In this document: piece by piece, positions 37,299 to 46,156 of the stretch | Layout of the letters: each line of letters starts with the position of its first letter | Numbering within the stretch: position 1 is the first letter of the stretch | The notes under the pieces: model-generated | Database searches by the model: none | Told to the model about the DNA's origin: nothing | The model's input: the letters and a program-made list of their open reading frames with translations, nothing else | Program-made: the position numbers and the translations under genes | Assembly (NCBI GenBank): GCA_003599295.1 | Contig: QZJK01000014.1 | Location: 1-54,443 of the forward strand | Length of the DNA: 54,443 bases | Source of the DNA: Candidatus Parcubacteria bacterium | Lineage (GTDB): Bacteria > Patescibacteriota > Minisyncoccia > Phycocordibacterales > UBA2100 | Direction: 5' to 3'

Positions 37299-38966
37299 CT
37301 ACATCCTCTCGGGTGCCTCGATACCCAAGAGCCAGAGGCCCTTTTTGAGAGTGATGCGCGTTGCGTCCGCAAGCGCGACCTTGTGCGAAGCAGCGGGAGT
37401 GCCGTCGAGGATATGTTCGTTCGCATACCAGCGATTGAATGCCGAAGCGAAAGCGACCAAATAGTTCGCGACCAGCTGCGGCTCGAGATTTTTCGCCGCG
37501 CGCTCCACGATATCGGGGAATCGTGCGAGAAGCCGCGCAACTTCGCTCGGCTCCGCCGCAGGATTAACGTTAGCCTCCACTTTTTGCTCGCGTGCTTTCT
37601 CCACTATCGCCTGCGCTCGCGCGTGCGCATACTGGATATACGGACCTGAATCACCTTCAAGCGAAAGCGCTTGTTCGCGGTTAAAGATGATATCTTTTCC
37701 AGTCGCTTGTCGGAGGATTTGATATTTCACTGCTGCGACTGCTATCTGTTCCGCCAATCTGTCAGCATCTTCTGCACGGCTTTCCTTCGCACGTTCGCGT
37801 GCCGCTTCCGAGAGATCGGCGATGAGTGATTCGCCAGTGATGACATTCCCTGTGCGAGAAGACATCTTCCCGACTTCAAGCCGCATCATGCCGTGCGGGA
37901 CATGCGTCGTCTTCTTTGCGAGATCCGGAAACACGTCATTCATCGCGGCAAGCAAGACTTTGAAATATTCAATGATCTCATTTCCCGTCACAATGAACGA
38001 TTGGTCGTACGGAAATTTTTCGTACTTCATTTTAGAAAGCCCGAGCTCTTTCGCTTCGTACGTCGGGAGGCCTTCCGAATTCAAGAAGACCCGTGTGTGG
38101 AGACCCTTTTTTTCTCCTTCGTACACCGTCGCACCGTCGCTTTCCTTAAAGACACCGTCTTTGATGTGAGCTAGGACGACTTCTTTGCCGAACGGACCAG
38201 CCTCGCTTTCGAAGAAATAAAAATCGAACTTCGTACCAAGAATTGCATACAACATCTCGAAATGGTCGAGAGATGTCTTCCTGCCTCGGTCATAGAGGTC
38301 GTTAATCTTCTCATCGCTCCGATCATATACCTCCCTGTTTATCGCCGTAATCTCGGCCTTCGCGACCGAGCCATCTATATCCGCCTTCGCTCCTGCAGCG
38401 TATGCGCGCCCGAGCGCTTTCACGTCTTCAGGAGATTCCCCGCTTTGTATGAGGCCCCATATCGCGCGGGCGACGTGCCTGCCCACATCGCCCTGATAGT
38501 TCGCGCGCTTCACGTCTGCCCCCGCATAGACAAAAAGACGGGAAATGGATTCCCCTATCGTATTCGTCACGAGGTGCCCTATATGAAATTCTTTGAAAGG
38601 ATTCGGGTCGGTGTATTCGACTATCGTCTTCTTTCCTTTTTCATTTTCGTTCGCACCCCACGTGTCGGAGCTCCGCGCTTCTTCAAGCACGGCAGCGAAC
38701 GTTTCCGGCGCAAGATAAAAGTTGATGAATCCCGCGCCGGCGATCTCGACTTTCGAGATGCCTCCTATCTTGCCAGCTTCAGCTACGATCTTTTCCGCAA
38801 GCTCACGCGGCTTCATGCCTGTCTGTTTTGCATGGCGAAGCGCGGCCCCGGTCGCATAGTCGCCGTTCTCCAATTCTCCCGGGTGTTCAAGTGTGGCTTC
38901 CTCGGGAATTCCGAGCGTTTGGAACGCGCGCGAAAGTGCGTCTCGTATTGATTGGGCCGCATCCAT
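37299..38966 (-). CDS. argS: Arginyl-tRNA synthetase
   Basis: 'VEYTDPNPFKEFHIGHLVTNTIGESISRLFVYAGADVKRANYQGDVGRHVA'. Confidence 0.96.
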   Translation of the reverse strand: MDAAQSIRDALSRAFQTLGIPEEATLEHPGELENGDYATGAALRHAKQTGMKPRELAEKIVAEAGKIGGISKVEIAGAGFINFYLAPETFAAVLEEARSSDTWGANENEKGKKTIVEYTDPNPFKEFHIGHLVTNTIGESISRLFVYAGADVKRANYQGDVGRHVARAIWGLIQSGESPEDVKALGRAYAAGAKADIDGSVAKAEITAINREVYDRSDEKINDLYDRGRKTSLDHFEMLYAILGTKFDFYFFESEAGPFGKEVVLAHIKDGVFKESDGATVYEGEKKGLHTRVFLNSEGLPTYEAKELGLSKMKYEKFPYDQSFIVTGNEIIEYFKVLLAAMNDVFPDLAKKTTHVPHGMMRLEVGKMSSRTGNVITGESLIADLSEAARERAKESRAEDADRLAEQIAVAAVKYQILRQATGKDIIFNREQALSLEGDSGPYIQYAHARAQAIVEKAREQKVEANVNPAAEPSEVARLLARFPDIVERAAKNLEPQLVANYLVAFASAFNRWYANEHILDGTPAASHKVALADATRITLKKGLWLLGIEAPERM

Positions 38967-38977
38967 AGCCCGTATTG

Positions 38978-39125
38978 TACCCGGTTAGTAGATGTTGGCG
39001 AAAGTGTTTTCTTGAGGCATTCTTTCTGAGAAACACCGCTGACAAAAATTAAAAGCCTCGGGTTCATTAACGACTGCGTCTGCCGGCATGCCGTGCAGAC
39101 GCCTCGCCAACATTCACTACCGGGG
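38978..39125. repeat. Inverted-repeat element between rplK 3' end and argS promoter
   Basis: CCCGGTTAGTAGATGTTGGCGA (left) vs TCGCCAACATTCACTACCGGGG (right), with internal hairpin GCGTCTGCCGGCATGCCGTGCAGACGC (39076-39102). Confidence 0.55.
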
Positions 39126-39141
39126 TTGCTCTTCGCGGAAC

Positions 39142-39564
39142 CTAGAGTTCCGAATCAATGCCCATCGAGCGGGCCGTGCCGGCGATTATCTTTTTCGCCT
39201 GCTCTGTGTCGTTCGCGTTCAAATCTTCCATCTTCTCCTCGGCTATTTCTTGGAGCTGCTGTTTCGTAAGTTTGCCGACTTTGTTCTGCGCTTTCTGTGA
39301 ACCCTTCTCCATGTTGAGCTTTTTAAGGATGAGACGCGACGCCGGCGGCTTCTTGACGACGAAGTCGAAGCTGCGGTCGTTGTAGACCTTCATGAGGACC
39401 GGCACAATGTTGCCCGCCATCGGCCTCGTCTGGTCGTTGAATTGCTTGACGAATTCTGCGATGTTCACACCAGCGGGGCCGAGGACGGTCCCAACAGGCG
39501 GCGCAGGCGTCGCGGCGCCCGCTTGAATCTGAAGTTTTATGAGTTTAACGACTTGTTTGGCCAT
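39142..39564 (-). CDS. rplK: Ribosomal protein uL11
   Basis: '[44 protein letters not shown]'. Confidence 0.97.
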   Translation of the reverse strand: MAKQVVKLIKLQIQAGAATPAPPVGTVLGPAGVNIAEFVKQFNDQTRPMAGNIVPVLMKVYNDRSFDFVVKKPPASRLILKKLNMEKGSQKAQNKVGKLTKQQLQEIAEEKMEDLNANDTEQAKKIIAGTARSMGIDSEL

Positions 39565-39571
39565 ACAAATT

Positions 39572-39612
39572 AGTATCTAGTATCTGGTATCTGGTATACA
39601 GTATCTCGTATA
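39572..39612. repeat. ~7-nt tandem repeat (agtatct/ggtatct) upstream of rplK
   Basis: agtatct agtatct ggtatct ggtatac agtatct cgtat. Confidence 0.85.
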
Positions 39613-39618
39613 ATTGAA

Positions 39619-40161
39619 TTAAACTCTTTGGACCTGGTCGGCCTCCAATTCAACCGGCGTCTCGCGGCCGAACATCGGAACCAATACCTTAACCTTTCCG
39701 CGCTCTTCGTCAATCTCGCCGACTTTCCCTTCAAGGTCCTTGAAGGGGCCGTCAATGATGCTGACCGCGTCGCCTTCGGAGAGGTCTATCGCGTGGCGGA
39801 CGGTGTCGCCCTCCGTGCGTTTGAGGATTTTCTCCGCTTCTTCGGGTGAGAGCGGCACCGCCTGATTTGCCGTGCCGACAAATCCGGTAACTTGCGGAGT
39901 ATTGCGCACGACGCTCCATGCATCATCGGTCGCTATCATGTCGACCATGACGTAGCCGGGGAATATCTTTTCGCGCACTTCCGTGCGGCGGCCGTTCTTT
40001 ATCTTTATTTTCTTCTCCGTCGGCACAACGACATTGAATATTTTCTCTTTCATGCCAAAAGATTCAACGCGCTGTTTGAGATTGCGCGCGACGGCGTCTT
40101 CATAGCCGGAATACGTGTGAATGGCGTACCACTGGCGTTCCTGTCCGTGTGTTTGCTTCAT
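39619..40161 (-). CDS. nusG: Transcription antitermination factor NusG
   Basis: 'RQWYAIHTYSGYEDAVARNLKQRVES', 'KIFPGYVMVDM', KOW 'GDAVSIIDGPFKDLEGKVGEID'. Confidence 0.96.
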   Translation of the reverse strand: MKQTHGQERQWYAIHTYSGYEDAVARNLKQRVESFGMKEKIFNVVVPTEKKIKIKNGRRTEVREKIFPGYVMVDMIATDDAWSVVRNTPQVTGFVGTANQAVPLSPEEAEKILKRTEGDTVRHAIDLSEGDAVSIIDGPFKDLEGKVGEIDEERGKVKVLVPMFGRETPVELEADQVQRV

Positions 40162-40412
40162 AGCTGGGTCGTTGTCGCCGAAACGGGCGTTGACGTCGCT
40201 TCAGGGACGAACGCGGGCGTATTTTGCGGCAAGATCTCGATCACGCGTGCGAGACCCGTCGTGAAGACGTAGTCGAAAAAGCCGAGGTAGAGCGAGACAA
40301 GTATCGACAACGCGATAACAAGTATCGTGTAGATGATGGTCTGCATCCGCGTCGGCCACGCGACGTGATTCAATTCACTGCGCGTGTCTTTCAGGTATTG
40401 AATGAAGGACAT
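40158..40412 (-). CDS. secE: Preprotein translocase subunit SecE
   Basis: 'MSFIQYLKDTRSELNHVAWPTRMQTIIYTILVIALSILVSLYLGFFDYVF'; upstream of nusG. Confidence 0.92.
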   Translation of the reverse strand: MSFIQYLKDTRSELNHVAWPTRMQTIIYTILVIALSILVSLYLGFFDYVFTTGLARVIEILPQNTPAFVPEATSTPVSATTTQL

Positions 40413-40445
40413 GGTTCGTGGAGTATAGAGGAATAATTGGCAATT

Positions 40446-40466
40446 TAAAAACCCCTCCCGGGGCTT
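40446..40466 (-). terminator. Rho-independent terminator of the ncRNA
   Basis: Minus strand AAGCCCCGGGAGGGGTTTTT. Confidence 0.7.
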
Positions 40467-40855
40467 AAAAAGATAATACTCTTTTGGTTTCTAAAGTCAA
40501 GCTGAGACTGGAAGTCGAGAGGGGGTGTATGCATCCACCGCCTCTCGACTCCTCTTGAAGTATGGGGACATGCCCTACGAGCCCAGATTTCCTTGCCTTG
40601 AGGTTCCCCGGATGTTTCGCCCACAGCTATGGCATACGCCCGTGGGAGTAATAGGAATCTTAGGGTCCCTACGCTTGCACCCTCGTCAACGGCCACAGAC
40701 CAGTTCACCCTATTTCGGAAGGGTGCCCGAACGAACTGATGTGCTTTAGGAAAGAGCCTGGGTGTCGCGACGATCCTCCTTCCAACGGCAAAGGTCTTGC
40801 AAACGGGGGAACGCCCCGTCCTAACCGTGAGACGCCGCCATTGTGTCACGGTCCA
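40446..40855 (-). ncRNA. Highly structured orphan ncRNA, ~410 nt, family unassigned
   Basis: Own promoter and terminator; many perfect stems (e.g. AGTCGAGAGG/CCTCTCGACT, ACCGTGA/TCACGGT, CACCCT/AGGGTG with CAGTT/AACTG, CCCAC/GTGGG); no conserved ORF. Confidence 0.7.
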
Positions 40856-40861
40856 CGGCGA

Positions 40862-40889
40862 ACTATAGGTAGTTTAGCGTCCTCGTCAA
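40862..40889 (-). promoter_or_regulatory. Promoter of the ncRNA
   Basis: TTGACG (40884-40889), 16-bp spacer, TATAGT (40862-40867) on the minus strand. Confidence 0.75.
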
Positions 40890-40890
40890 C

Positions 40891-41706
40891 TTACCGAATC
40901 TCGTACGTCACACTCACGTTGGATGTGATTTTGTTCTCGCCGACAGGAAGCTCTGGAATGGCTTTTACTGATTCTGCGCGGACTGCCGCATCACCACCCA
41001 TACCGTATGCGTACGGCACAGGGTATCCACCCTCATTCTCATAGAACCCGGTCACGCGGACGATAGTGACCCCAAGCTGCTCGGCGAGCGCCGTTGCTTT
41101 TGCTTGTGCATCCTCGATGGCCATACCGCGCGCCTCGGCCTGCAGTTCGTCTTCATCATCAATCGTGAACGAGAGGCCGGATACTTGCGAGGCACCGCGT
41201 GAACCGACTCCAGAGAGAAGCTCTCCCGCCTTTTCCGTGTCGCGCACTTTAACCGTCAGTGTCTGGCTTACCTGGAAGCCGCGAAGTTCCTGGCGCCCCG
41301 GGGGACAAATACCTTCACGACAGACGTCCTGAATGTAATCGTACTGCGGATACACGCTGTAATCCGTTGTCTTGATATCCTTCTCGTCTATTCCCGCTTC
41401 CTTGAGATACGCGATGATGGCATTCGCCTTTTCTGTCGCAGTCTCTTGGGCATCTTGCACCTCTTTCGCTTCCTCCTGGACGGTCACGCTGAACGTGGCG
41501 GTGTCAGGCACGGCGAACACTTCGCCTTCACCCGAAACGGTGATGGTGTTCGTCGCGGGTACACCGGTCCCGATGTACCGAAGGCCCTTGAATTCACCTA
41601 TCGCCGCTATCAATAAAAAGACCGCCAATACGCCAAGGGCGGCGGCGGCCATCATGCGCGGCCAATGAGTTGCATTGATAATCTTATTCACGTTCTGCTC
41701 GTCCAT
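40891..41706 (-). CDS. SIMPL (DUF541) domain protein
   Basis: 'TITVSGEGEVFAVPDTATFSVTVQEEAKEVQDAQETATEKANAII'; N-terminal TM. Confidence 0.9.
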   Translation of the reverse strand: MDEQNVNKIINATHWPRMMAAAALGVLAVFLLIAAIGEFKGLRYIGTGVPATNTITVSGEGEVFAVPDTATFSVTVQEEAKEVQDAQETATEKANAIIAYLKEAGIDEKDIKTTDYSVYPQYDYIQDVCREGICPPGRQELRGFQVSQTLTVKVRDTEKAGELLSGVGSRGASQVSGLSFTIDDEDELQAEARGMAIEDAQAKATALAEQLGVTIVRVTGFYENEGGYPVPYAYGMGGDAAVRAESVKAIPELPVGENKITSNVSVTYEIR

Positions 41707-41826
41707 ATGTATAAATAGACACTGGATTAAGCCAATAATAGGTAACGTCATTATAACGCCCTTCAGGACTATGACGTTCGGATGAAGACGCCATTACAGT
41801 GCACGAAAGCGGTATACTAGAAAACT

Positions 41827-42408
41827 ATGGGTATTGAATTTCTCATACAGCTTCTCCTCACCTACAAGTATGCGATCATCGCACCGGCGGTATTCGTTAT
41901 CGGCGCTCCTGTAAGCCTTGTCGCCGGAGTACTCCTTCGGCTCGACGTACTCGAACTCATTCCCACCAGTCTCATGCTTGCGGTGGGAGAACTCGCGGCG
42001 GACGTCCTGTGGTATTGGCTCGGAATGCGATATGGAGACTCTTTTACGGAGCGCTACGGAAAATATGTCGGCATCACGAGCGCATCCGTCGCGTATACGA
42101 AACAGCTCTTTGAACGTCACCACGACGTTATTATCTTCACTTCGAAGATCACTGCGGGTCTCGGTTTCGGAACGGTCATCATGTTCACTGCTGGGCTTTC
42201 CCGCGTTCCGTTCCGCCGCTACATGATGTTGAACATTGCCGGACAATTCCTCTGGACGGCGAGTCTTCTTGCCATAGGGTATTCTCTGGGCCATCTTTTT
42301 ATCGACGTCAGCAATATTTTCGAAAAAATGGCGCTCGTCGCACTTGCAGTCATAATCCTTGCCTCCATCATAGGATTCGGCCGTTACTTGCGCACACTCT
42401 TCTATTGA
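41827..42408 (+). CDS. DedA-family membrane protein
   Basis: 'LRLDVLELIPTSLMLAVGELAADVLWYWLGMRYGD', 'FTAGLSRVPFRRYMMLNIAGQFLW'. Confidence 0.8.
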   Translation: MGIEFLIQLLLTYKYAIIAPAVFVIGAPVSLVAGVLLRLDVLELIPTSLMLAVGELAADVLWYWLGMRYGDSFTERYGKYVGITSASVAYTKQLFERHHDVIIFTSKITAGLGFGTVIMFTAGLSRVPFRRYMMLNIAGQFLWTASLLAIGYSLGHLFIDVSNIFEKMALVALAVIILASIIGFGRYLRTLFY

Positions 42409-42421
42409 GCGCCGCTTGTGC

Positions 42422-43453
42422 ATGAAGAAACTTCTTCTTGTAACCGATGCGTGGCACCCGCAGGTGAATGGTGTTGTCAGCAGCTACGACAGAATGAACG
42501 AACAGCTGCCGAAACTCGGGTATGAGGTGTCGGTGATACACCCCGGCCTTTTCAGGACAATGTCGCTCCCCAGTTATCCGGAGATCCGGCTCGCTCTCTT
42601 CCCCCGTAAGCGTCTTGCGAAGATGTTCGCTGATATGGAACCTGACGCGGTGCACATCGCGGTAGAGGGTCCACTCGGCCTCGCGGCGCGGGCACTCTGC
42701 CGAAAAAAGAACATACCGTTCACGACCTGTTATCACACGCATTTCCAGATATACCTCGCGTCCCGCGGTTTGCGGTTGCTGACGCCCGTCGCGTATATAT
42801 ACCTCCGGTGGTTCCACAACGGCGGAACTCGGACGATGGTCGCGACGGAGAGCTTAAAACAAGAGCTGGAGGCGCACGGTTTTAGGAACATTGCCTTGTG
42901 GCCGCTCGGTGTAGATACGGCATTCTTCAAACGAAATCCTTCCCCGGCCCTTCCGCCTCTTCCTAAACCCGTCTTCGTTTTTTTCAGCCGTCTCGCGTCT
43001 GAAAAAAATCCGGAAGAATTCTTCCAGCTCGATCTGCCGGGAACGAAGCTTGTCATCGGAGACGGCCCCGAGCGAAAACGTCTTGAGGACGCATACGGAA
43101 AGACTCACCGTTTCGTCGGCTATAAGCGCGGTCAAGAGCTTATAGATTGGCTTTCGCTCTGCGACGTCTCTGTCTTTCCGTCGCGAAGCGAGACGTTCGG
43201 CCTCGTAGTCGTAGAAACGCTTGCGTGCGGTATTCCTGTCGCGGCGCATGACTGTCAGGGACCGCGCGACATCATTACGAACGGCGTTGATGGTTACCTA
43301 GGGGAAGATTTAAAAGAGGGTGCGATGAAATGCCTCGAACTGAGCCGCGAAGATTGCCGAAAAAAAGCGCTTGCTTACACTTGGGAGCGTTCCGCGGAAG
43401 CCTTCGCCGAGCTCTTGGCGCTGACCAAGCGGGATAGCCGAAGCATTGCGTAG
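42422..43453 (+). CDS. GT4-family glycosyltransferase
   Basis: 'MKKLLLVTDAWHPQVNGVVSSYDRMNEQLPKLGYEVSVIHPG', 'VFPSRSETFGLVVVETLACGIPVAA'. Confidence 0.92.
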   Translation: MKKLLLVTDAWHPQVNGVVSSYDRMNEQLPKLGYEVSVIHPGLFRTMSLPSYPEIRLALFPRKRLAKMFADMEPDAVHIAVEGPLGLAARALCRKKNIPFTTCYHTHFQIYLASRGLRLLTPVAYIYLRWFHNGGTRTMVATESLKQELEAHGFRNIALWPLGVDTAFFKRNPSPALPPLPKPVFVFFSRLASEKNPEEFFQLDLPGTKLVIGDGPERKRLEDAYGKTHRFVGYKRGQELIDWLSLCDVSVFPSRSETFGLVVVETLACGIPVAAHDCQGPRDIITNGVDGYLGEDLKEGAMKCLELSREDCRKKALAYTWERSAEAFAELLALTKRDSRSIA

Positions 43454-44109
43454 TTTTGACGAAGTACCTCCACCGGAGAAATTACTTTGAGTATGTCGCG
43501 GACCATTCCCAATTCTTTGAGAGTTCCTCTCCACCAGCCGATCTTCGCTTTTTTACGGAAGTTAATGAGATTATCGAGGCGAACGATGGCGATGCGCATG
43601 CGCTTTGCAATAATGTGTTTATTCATGAATGATTCCACACCGAAATGCGACAGACGCCGGATCTCTTCGGCGTGGTCGGTTATCAGCGTTCGAGGAAGCA
43701 CGCGCTCGCCGGAAACAAAATCAATGCCGATAGCTTTGTAGAGCGGCAGACTATTGCCGCGTAAAGACATCGAAAAATCCGCCCTGCCCCCGAGCACGGG
43801 TTCAATAAGGGCTGAAATGTTGTCTCTCGTCAGATTCCTCAGATCCGCATCAAGCATGAGGATGAATTCTCCGGACGACGCGGCGACCCCGCGCACAAGT
43901 GAGGCGCTTTTGCCCATGTTTACTTCATTTATGACGAGCTTCACGCTCGAAAAAGTGCGAACAACTTCCGCCGTCCCATCGCTCGAACCGTCATCGACGA
44001 CGACGACTTCTGATACGAGCGGATGCCCCTCCACGGCTTTCAAGACATCGCCGATCCGCTCCGCCTCGTTGAATGCGGCGATTACGCAGGAGACGGTTCG
44101 TTGATTCAT
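43375..44109 (-). CDS. GT2-family glycosyltransferase
   Basis: 'TVSCVIAAFNEAERIGDVLKAV', 'VVVDDGSSDGTAEVV', 'FILMLDADLRN'. Confidence 0.92.
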   Translation of the reverse strand: MNQRTVSCVIAAFNEAERIGDVLKAVEGHPLVSEVVVVDDGSSDGTAEVVRTFSSVKLVINEVNMGKSASLVRGVAASSGEFILMLDADLRNLTRDNISALIEPVLGGRADFSMSLRGNSLPLYKAIGIDFVSGERVLPRTLITDHAEEIRRLSHFGVESFMNKHIIAKRMRIAIVRLDNLINFRKKAKIGWWRGTLKELGMVRDILKVISPVEVLRQNYAMLRLSRLVSAKSSAKASAERSQV

Positions 44110-44150
44110 TATCAGTAATTATATACCGACCCACGAGCTGATATTATCCA

Positions 44151-44223
44151 GGGCGATCGCCGGGAATTGAACCCGGATTGAGAGCTCCACAAGCTCCAGT
44201 GTTGACCGTTACACCACGATCGC
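44151..44223 (-). tRNA. tRNA-His (GTG), CCA not encoded
   Basis: Cloverleaf: G-1:C73 with GCGATCG/CGATCGC acceptor, anticodon loop TTGTGGA, T arm CCGGG-TTCAATT-CCCGG. Confidence 0.92.
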
Positions 44224-44274
44224 CATACGGCAAACACTCAAGTTATATCAAACGAAGCCTTCTTAAGCGAGGAA

Positions 44275-45372
44275 TTACAAAGTCTTTTCTTCAAGCGCGA
44301 CCGGTTGGGGAACGTTTATAACGGTGAATGAGATTCTCCCGACCACCTGCCCGTATGGCGTCAATACGTTCACGCGCCACTTTCCTTCAAGCGGATTTGC
44401 CGTGATGGAGTATCCTCGGTAGCCGCCATCGCGGCCACCGATCACTCCGAATTTCACTATCGAGATAGTGTCCCACTCGCCTGTTTCTGGGTTCCGATTC
44501 TGCCACTCGTGCGTGAGCGTCGTCGAGAGGCCGGAAGGCGCAAAGATGGCGCTGAATGCGTAGATGGACTCACCGGGCGCACGGTGGAACACTTTACCGA
44601 ACGGTACGTACTTCCTGTACCAGGTGGTGGGTTCGTACAGTGCTCGATACTCACCGTCCACTCTTTCTATGTGGTGATACACGCCGGCATCTTTTTGCGC
44701 CAAGGGAAGGGGCGGTATGGCGTTAGTGAAGTAGAGCGCAGAAAAGATGAGAAAAATGGCGCCCACGCTCCTAGCGATAGTTTTCCGATTGGCATCTACC
44801 AATTCCGGCAGTATCCGCCGAGCTCCCAGTACGTAGAGCACGATAAGCGCAATGCTTATGGCGCTACTCACGAGGAACATCTCGGGACTAATGCGTTTGA
44901 AAATGAGCGGCGCGAGAAAAATGAAAAAACCGAGGAACGATACGAAGAGGACACCGGTCTGGAACGAAAAGCTTCTGTAACGGCGCCGGAACCTCTCATT
45001 CCCAATGAGAAGAAGGGCAAGTACCGCAACGGATATCCAACTGACGGCGGCGGCCGCGCTCTCGCTGTAGAGAACGAAGAACCCGCTAAAAATACCTCCA
45101 AATGCGAACTGCACAACGACAGGCAGAAATGGTGCGACGCGCAGGACAAACGCATGTCGTACTCTCCCTGCTTCAACTAAATTGACCGCAAGAATGCCGA
45201 CGACCGCAACAATGAGATACAGTGTGAGCGCGAGCGTCATCGTGAAAAGGTCGATGGCGCGGAAAATAATATTGTCTGCGACAAAACCTGCGAGGAGCGA
45301 GAGGGGTGCTACGTAGCGCTCATACCACTGTATAAGCTCTTCAGTACTCTTTGGTAAATAACGTCGTATCAT
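44275..45372 (-). CDS. Multi-TM protein with C-terminal DUF2914 domain
   Basis: Hydrophobic N-terminus; 'HEWQNRNPETGEWDTISIVKFGVIGGRDGGYRGYSITANPLEGKWRVNVLTPYGQVVGRISFTV'. Confidence 0.85.
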   Translation of the reverse strand: MIRRYLPKSTEELIQWYERYVAPLSLLAGFVADNIIFRAIDLFTMTLALTLYLIVAVVGILAVNLVEAGRVRHAFVLRVAPFLPVVVQFAFGGIFSGFFVLYSESAAAAVSWISVAVLALLLIGNERFRRRYRSFSFQTGVLFVSFLGFFIFLAPLIFKRISPEMFLVSSAISIALIVLYVLGARRILPELVDANRKTIARSVGAIFLIFSALYFTNAIPPLPLAQKDAGVYHHIERVDGEYRALYEPTTWYRKYVPFGKVFHRAPGESIYAFSAIFAPSGLSTTLTHEWQNRNPETGEWDTISIVKFGVIGGRDGGYRGYSITANPLEGKWRVNVLTPYGQVVGRISFTVINVPQPVALEEKTL

Positions 45373-45935
45373 GGCTGGTCGCGATACTTAGGCGGATTTT
45401 CCGATACTCCCGCACGATGGTTCGCAAGGCGGGTCAATGCATAAAATAATGACGATAAGCGATTCGCATAGGCGCGGCTTGTTTCCGATACGACCCTGTC
45501 TCCTGATTCGTGCACGGTGACGAGTCGGCGCTCGGCGCGGCGCGAGACCGCGCGCGTCACGTCGAGACGTGCGGAAAATTCCGTGCCGCCCGGAACGAAA
45601 AAGGTCTTTATTTCCGGCAGCTCTTTTTCGATGCCGTTTATGCACGCCGACAACGCCTCCACGCTTGTCAGTGGCACCGACTTCGCCGCGCCCGCGACTT
45701 CCGCCTGAATCGTAAAAAGATGGTCTTGCACGTCGTGAAGCAGCGTCTTCACCTGTTCATTTCCCACGAGAAAATCCGGAGGCGCCGCGACCTTGCACCA
45801 GCCGACAAGCGTATTCAATTCATCGAGCTGGCCGAGGCATTCAAACATCGGCGATGATTTCGACACGCGTACGCCCTGCGGTGAATCGAATAGTTTCGTC
45901 GTTCCCCCGTCGCCTTTTCCCGTGAAGAGAGCCAT
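45369..45935 (-). CDS. PduO-type ATP:cob(I)alamin adenosyltransferase
   Basis: 'FTGKGDGGTTKLFD', 'ECLGQLDELNTLVG', 'FFVPGGTEFSARLDVTRAVSRRAERRLV'. Confidence 0.93.
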   Translation of the reverse strand: MALFTGKGDGGTTKLFDSPQGVRVSKSSPMFECLGQLDELNTLVGWCKVAAPPDFLVGNEQVKTLLHDVQDHLFTIQAEVAGAAKSVPLTSVEALSACINGIEKELPEIKTFFVPGGTEFSARLDVTRAVSRRAERRLVTVHESGDRVVSETSRAYANRLSSLFYALTRLANHRAGVSENPPKYRDQP

Positions 45936-46040
45936 GCGGCAATCATAGCAAAAAGCGGGATAACGCTTTGTGCGCAGGGGGAGACTCGCCCGCGACTCAA
46001 AGCTGGCCGTCGCTCGCTTTGGTCTGGGCACCGCCTCACT

Positions 46041-46060
46041 GCGCCGCAAGCTTGCGGCGC
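46041..46060. repeat. 20-bp perfect palindrome
   Basis: GCGCCGCAAGCTTGCGGCGC. Confidence 0.95.
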
Positions 46061-46121
46061 ATCGCTCCGGCGTTCGAGTCTCCCACGAAACATGAGTCAT
46101 CACGTTTCTCCTGTCGCAAAC

Positions 46122-46150
46122 GCAAAAAGCCCGACAAAAGTCGGACTTCT
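46122..46150 (-). terminator. Terminator downstream of rplS/tRNA-Leu
   Basis: Minus strand AAGTCCGAC-TTTT-GTCGGGCTTTTTGCG. Confidence 0.7.
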
Positions 46151-46156
46151 TGGCGT

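Noticed and set aside
40445-40849. 134-aa ORF on the minus strand
   Set aside because: Coincides with the structured ncRNA; no protein-family signature, and it ends within the terminator hairpin. Treated as spurious.
40446-40855. tmRNA or canonical RNase P identity for the ncRNA
   Set aside because: No tRNA-like T-loop or tag ORF for tmRNA. RNase P-like motifs are in non-canonical order with too little sequence after the CR-I-like stretch, so no family was assigned.
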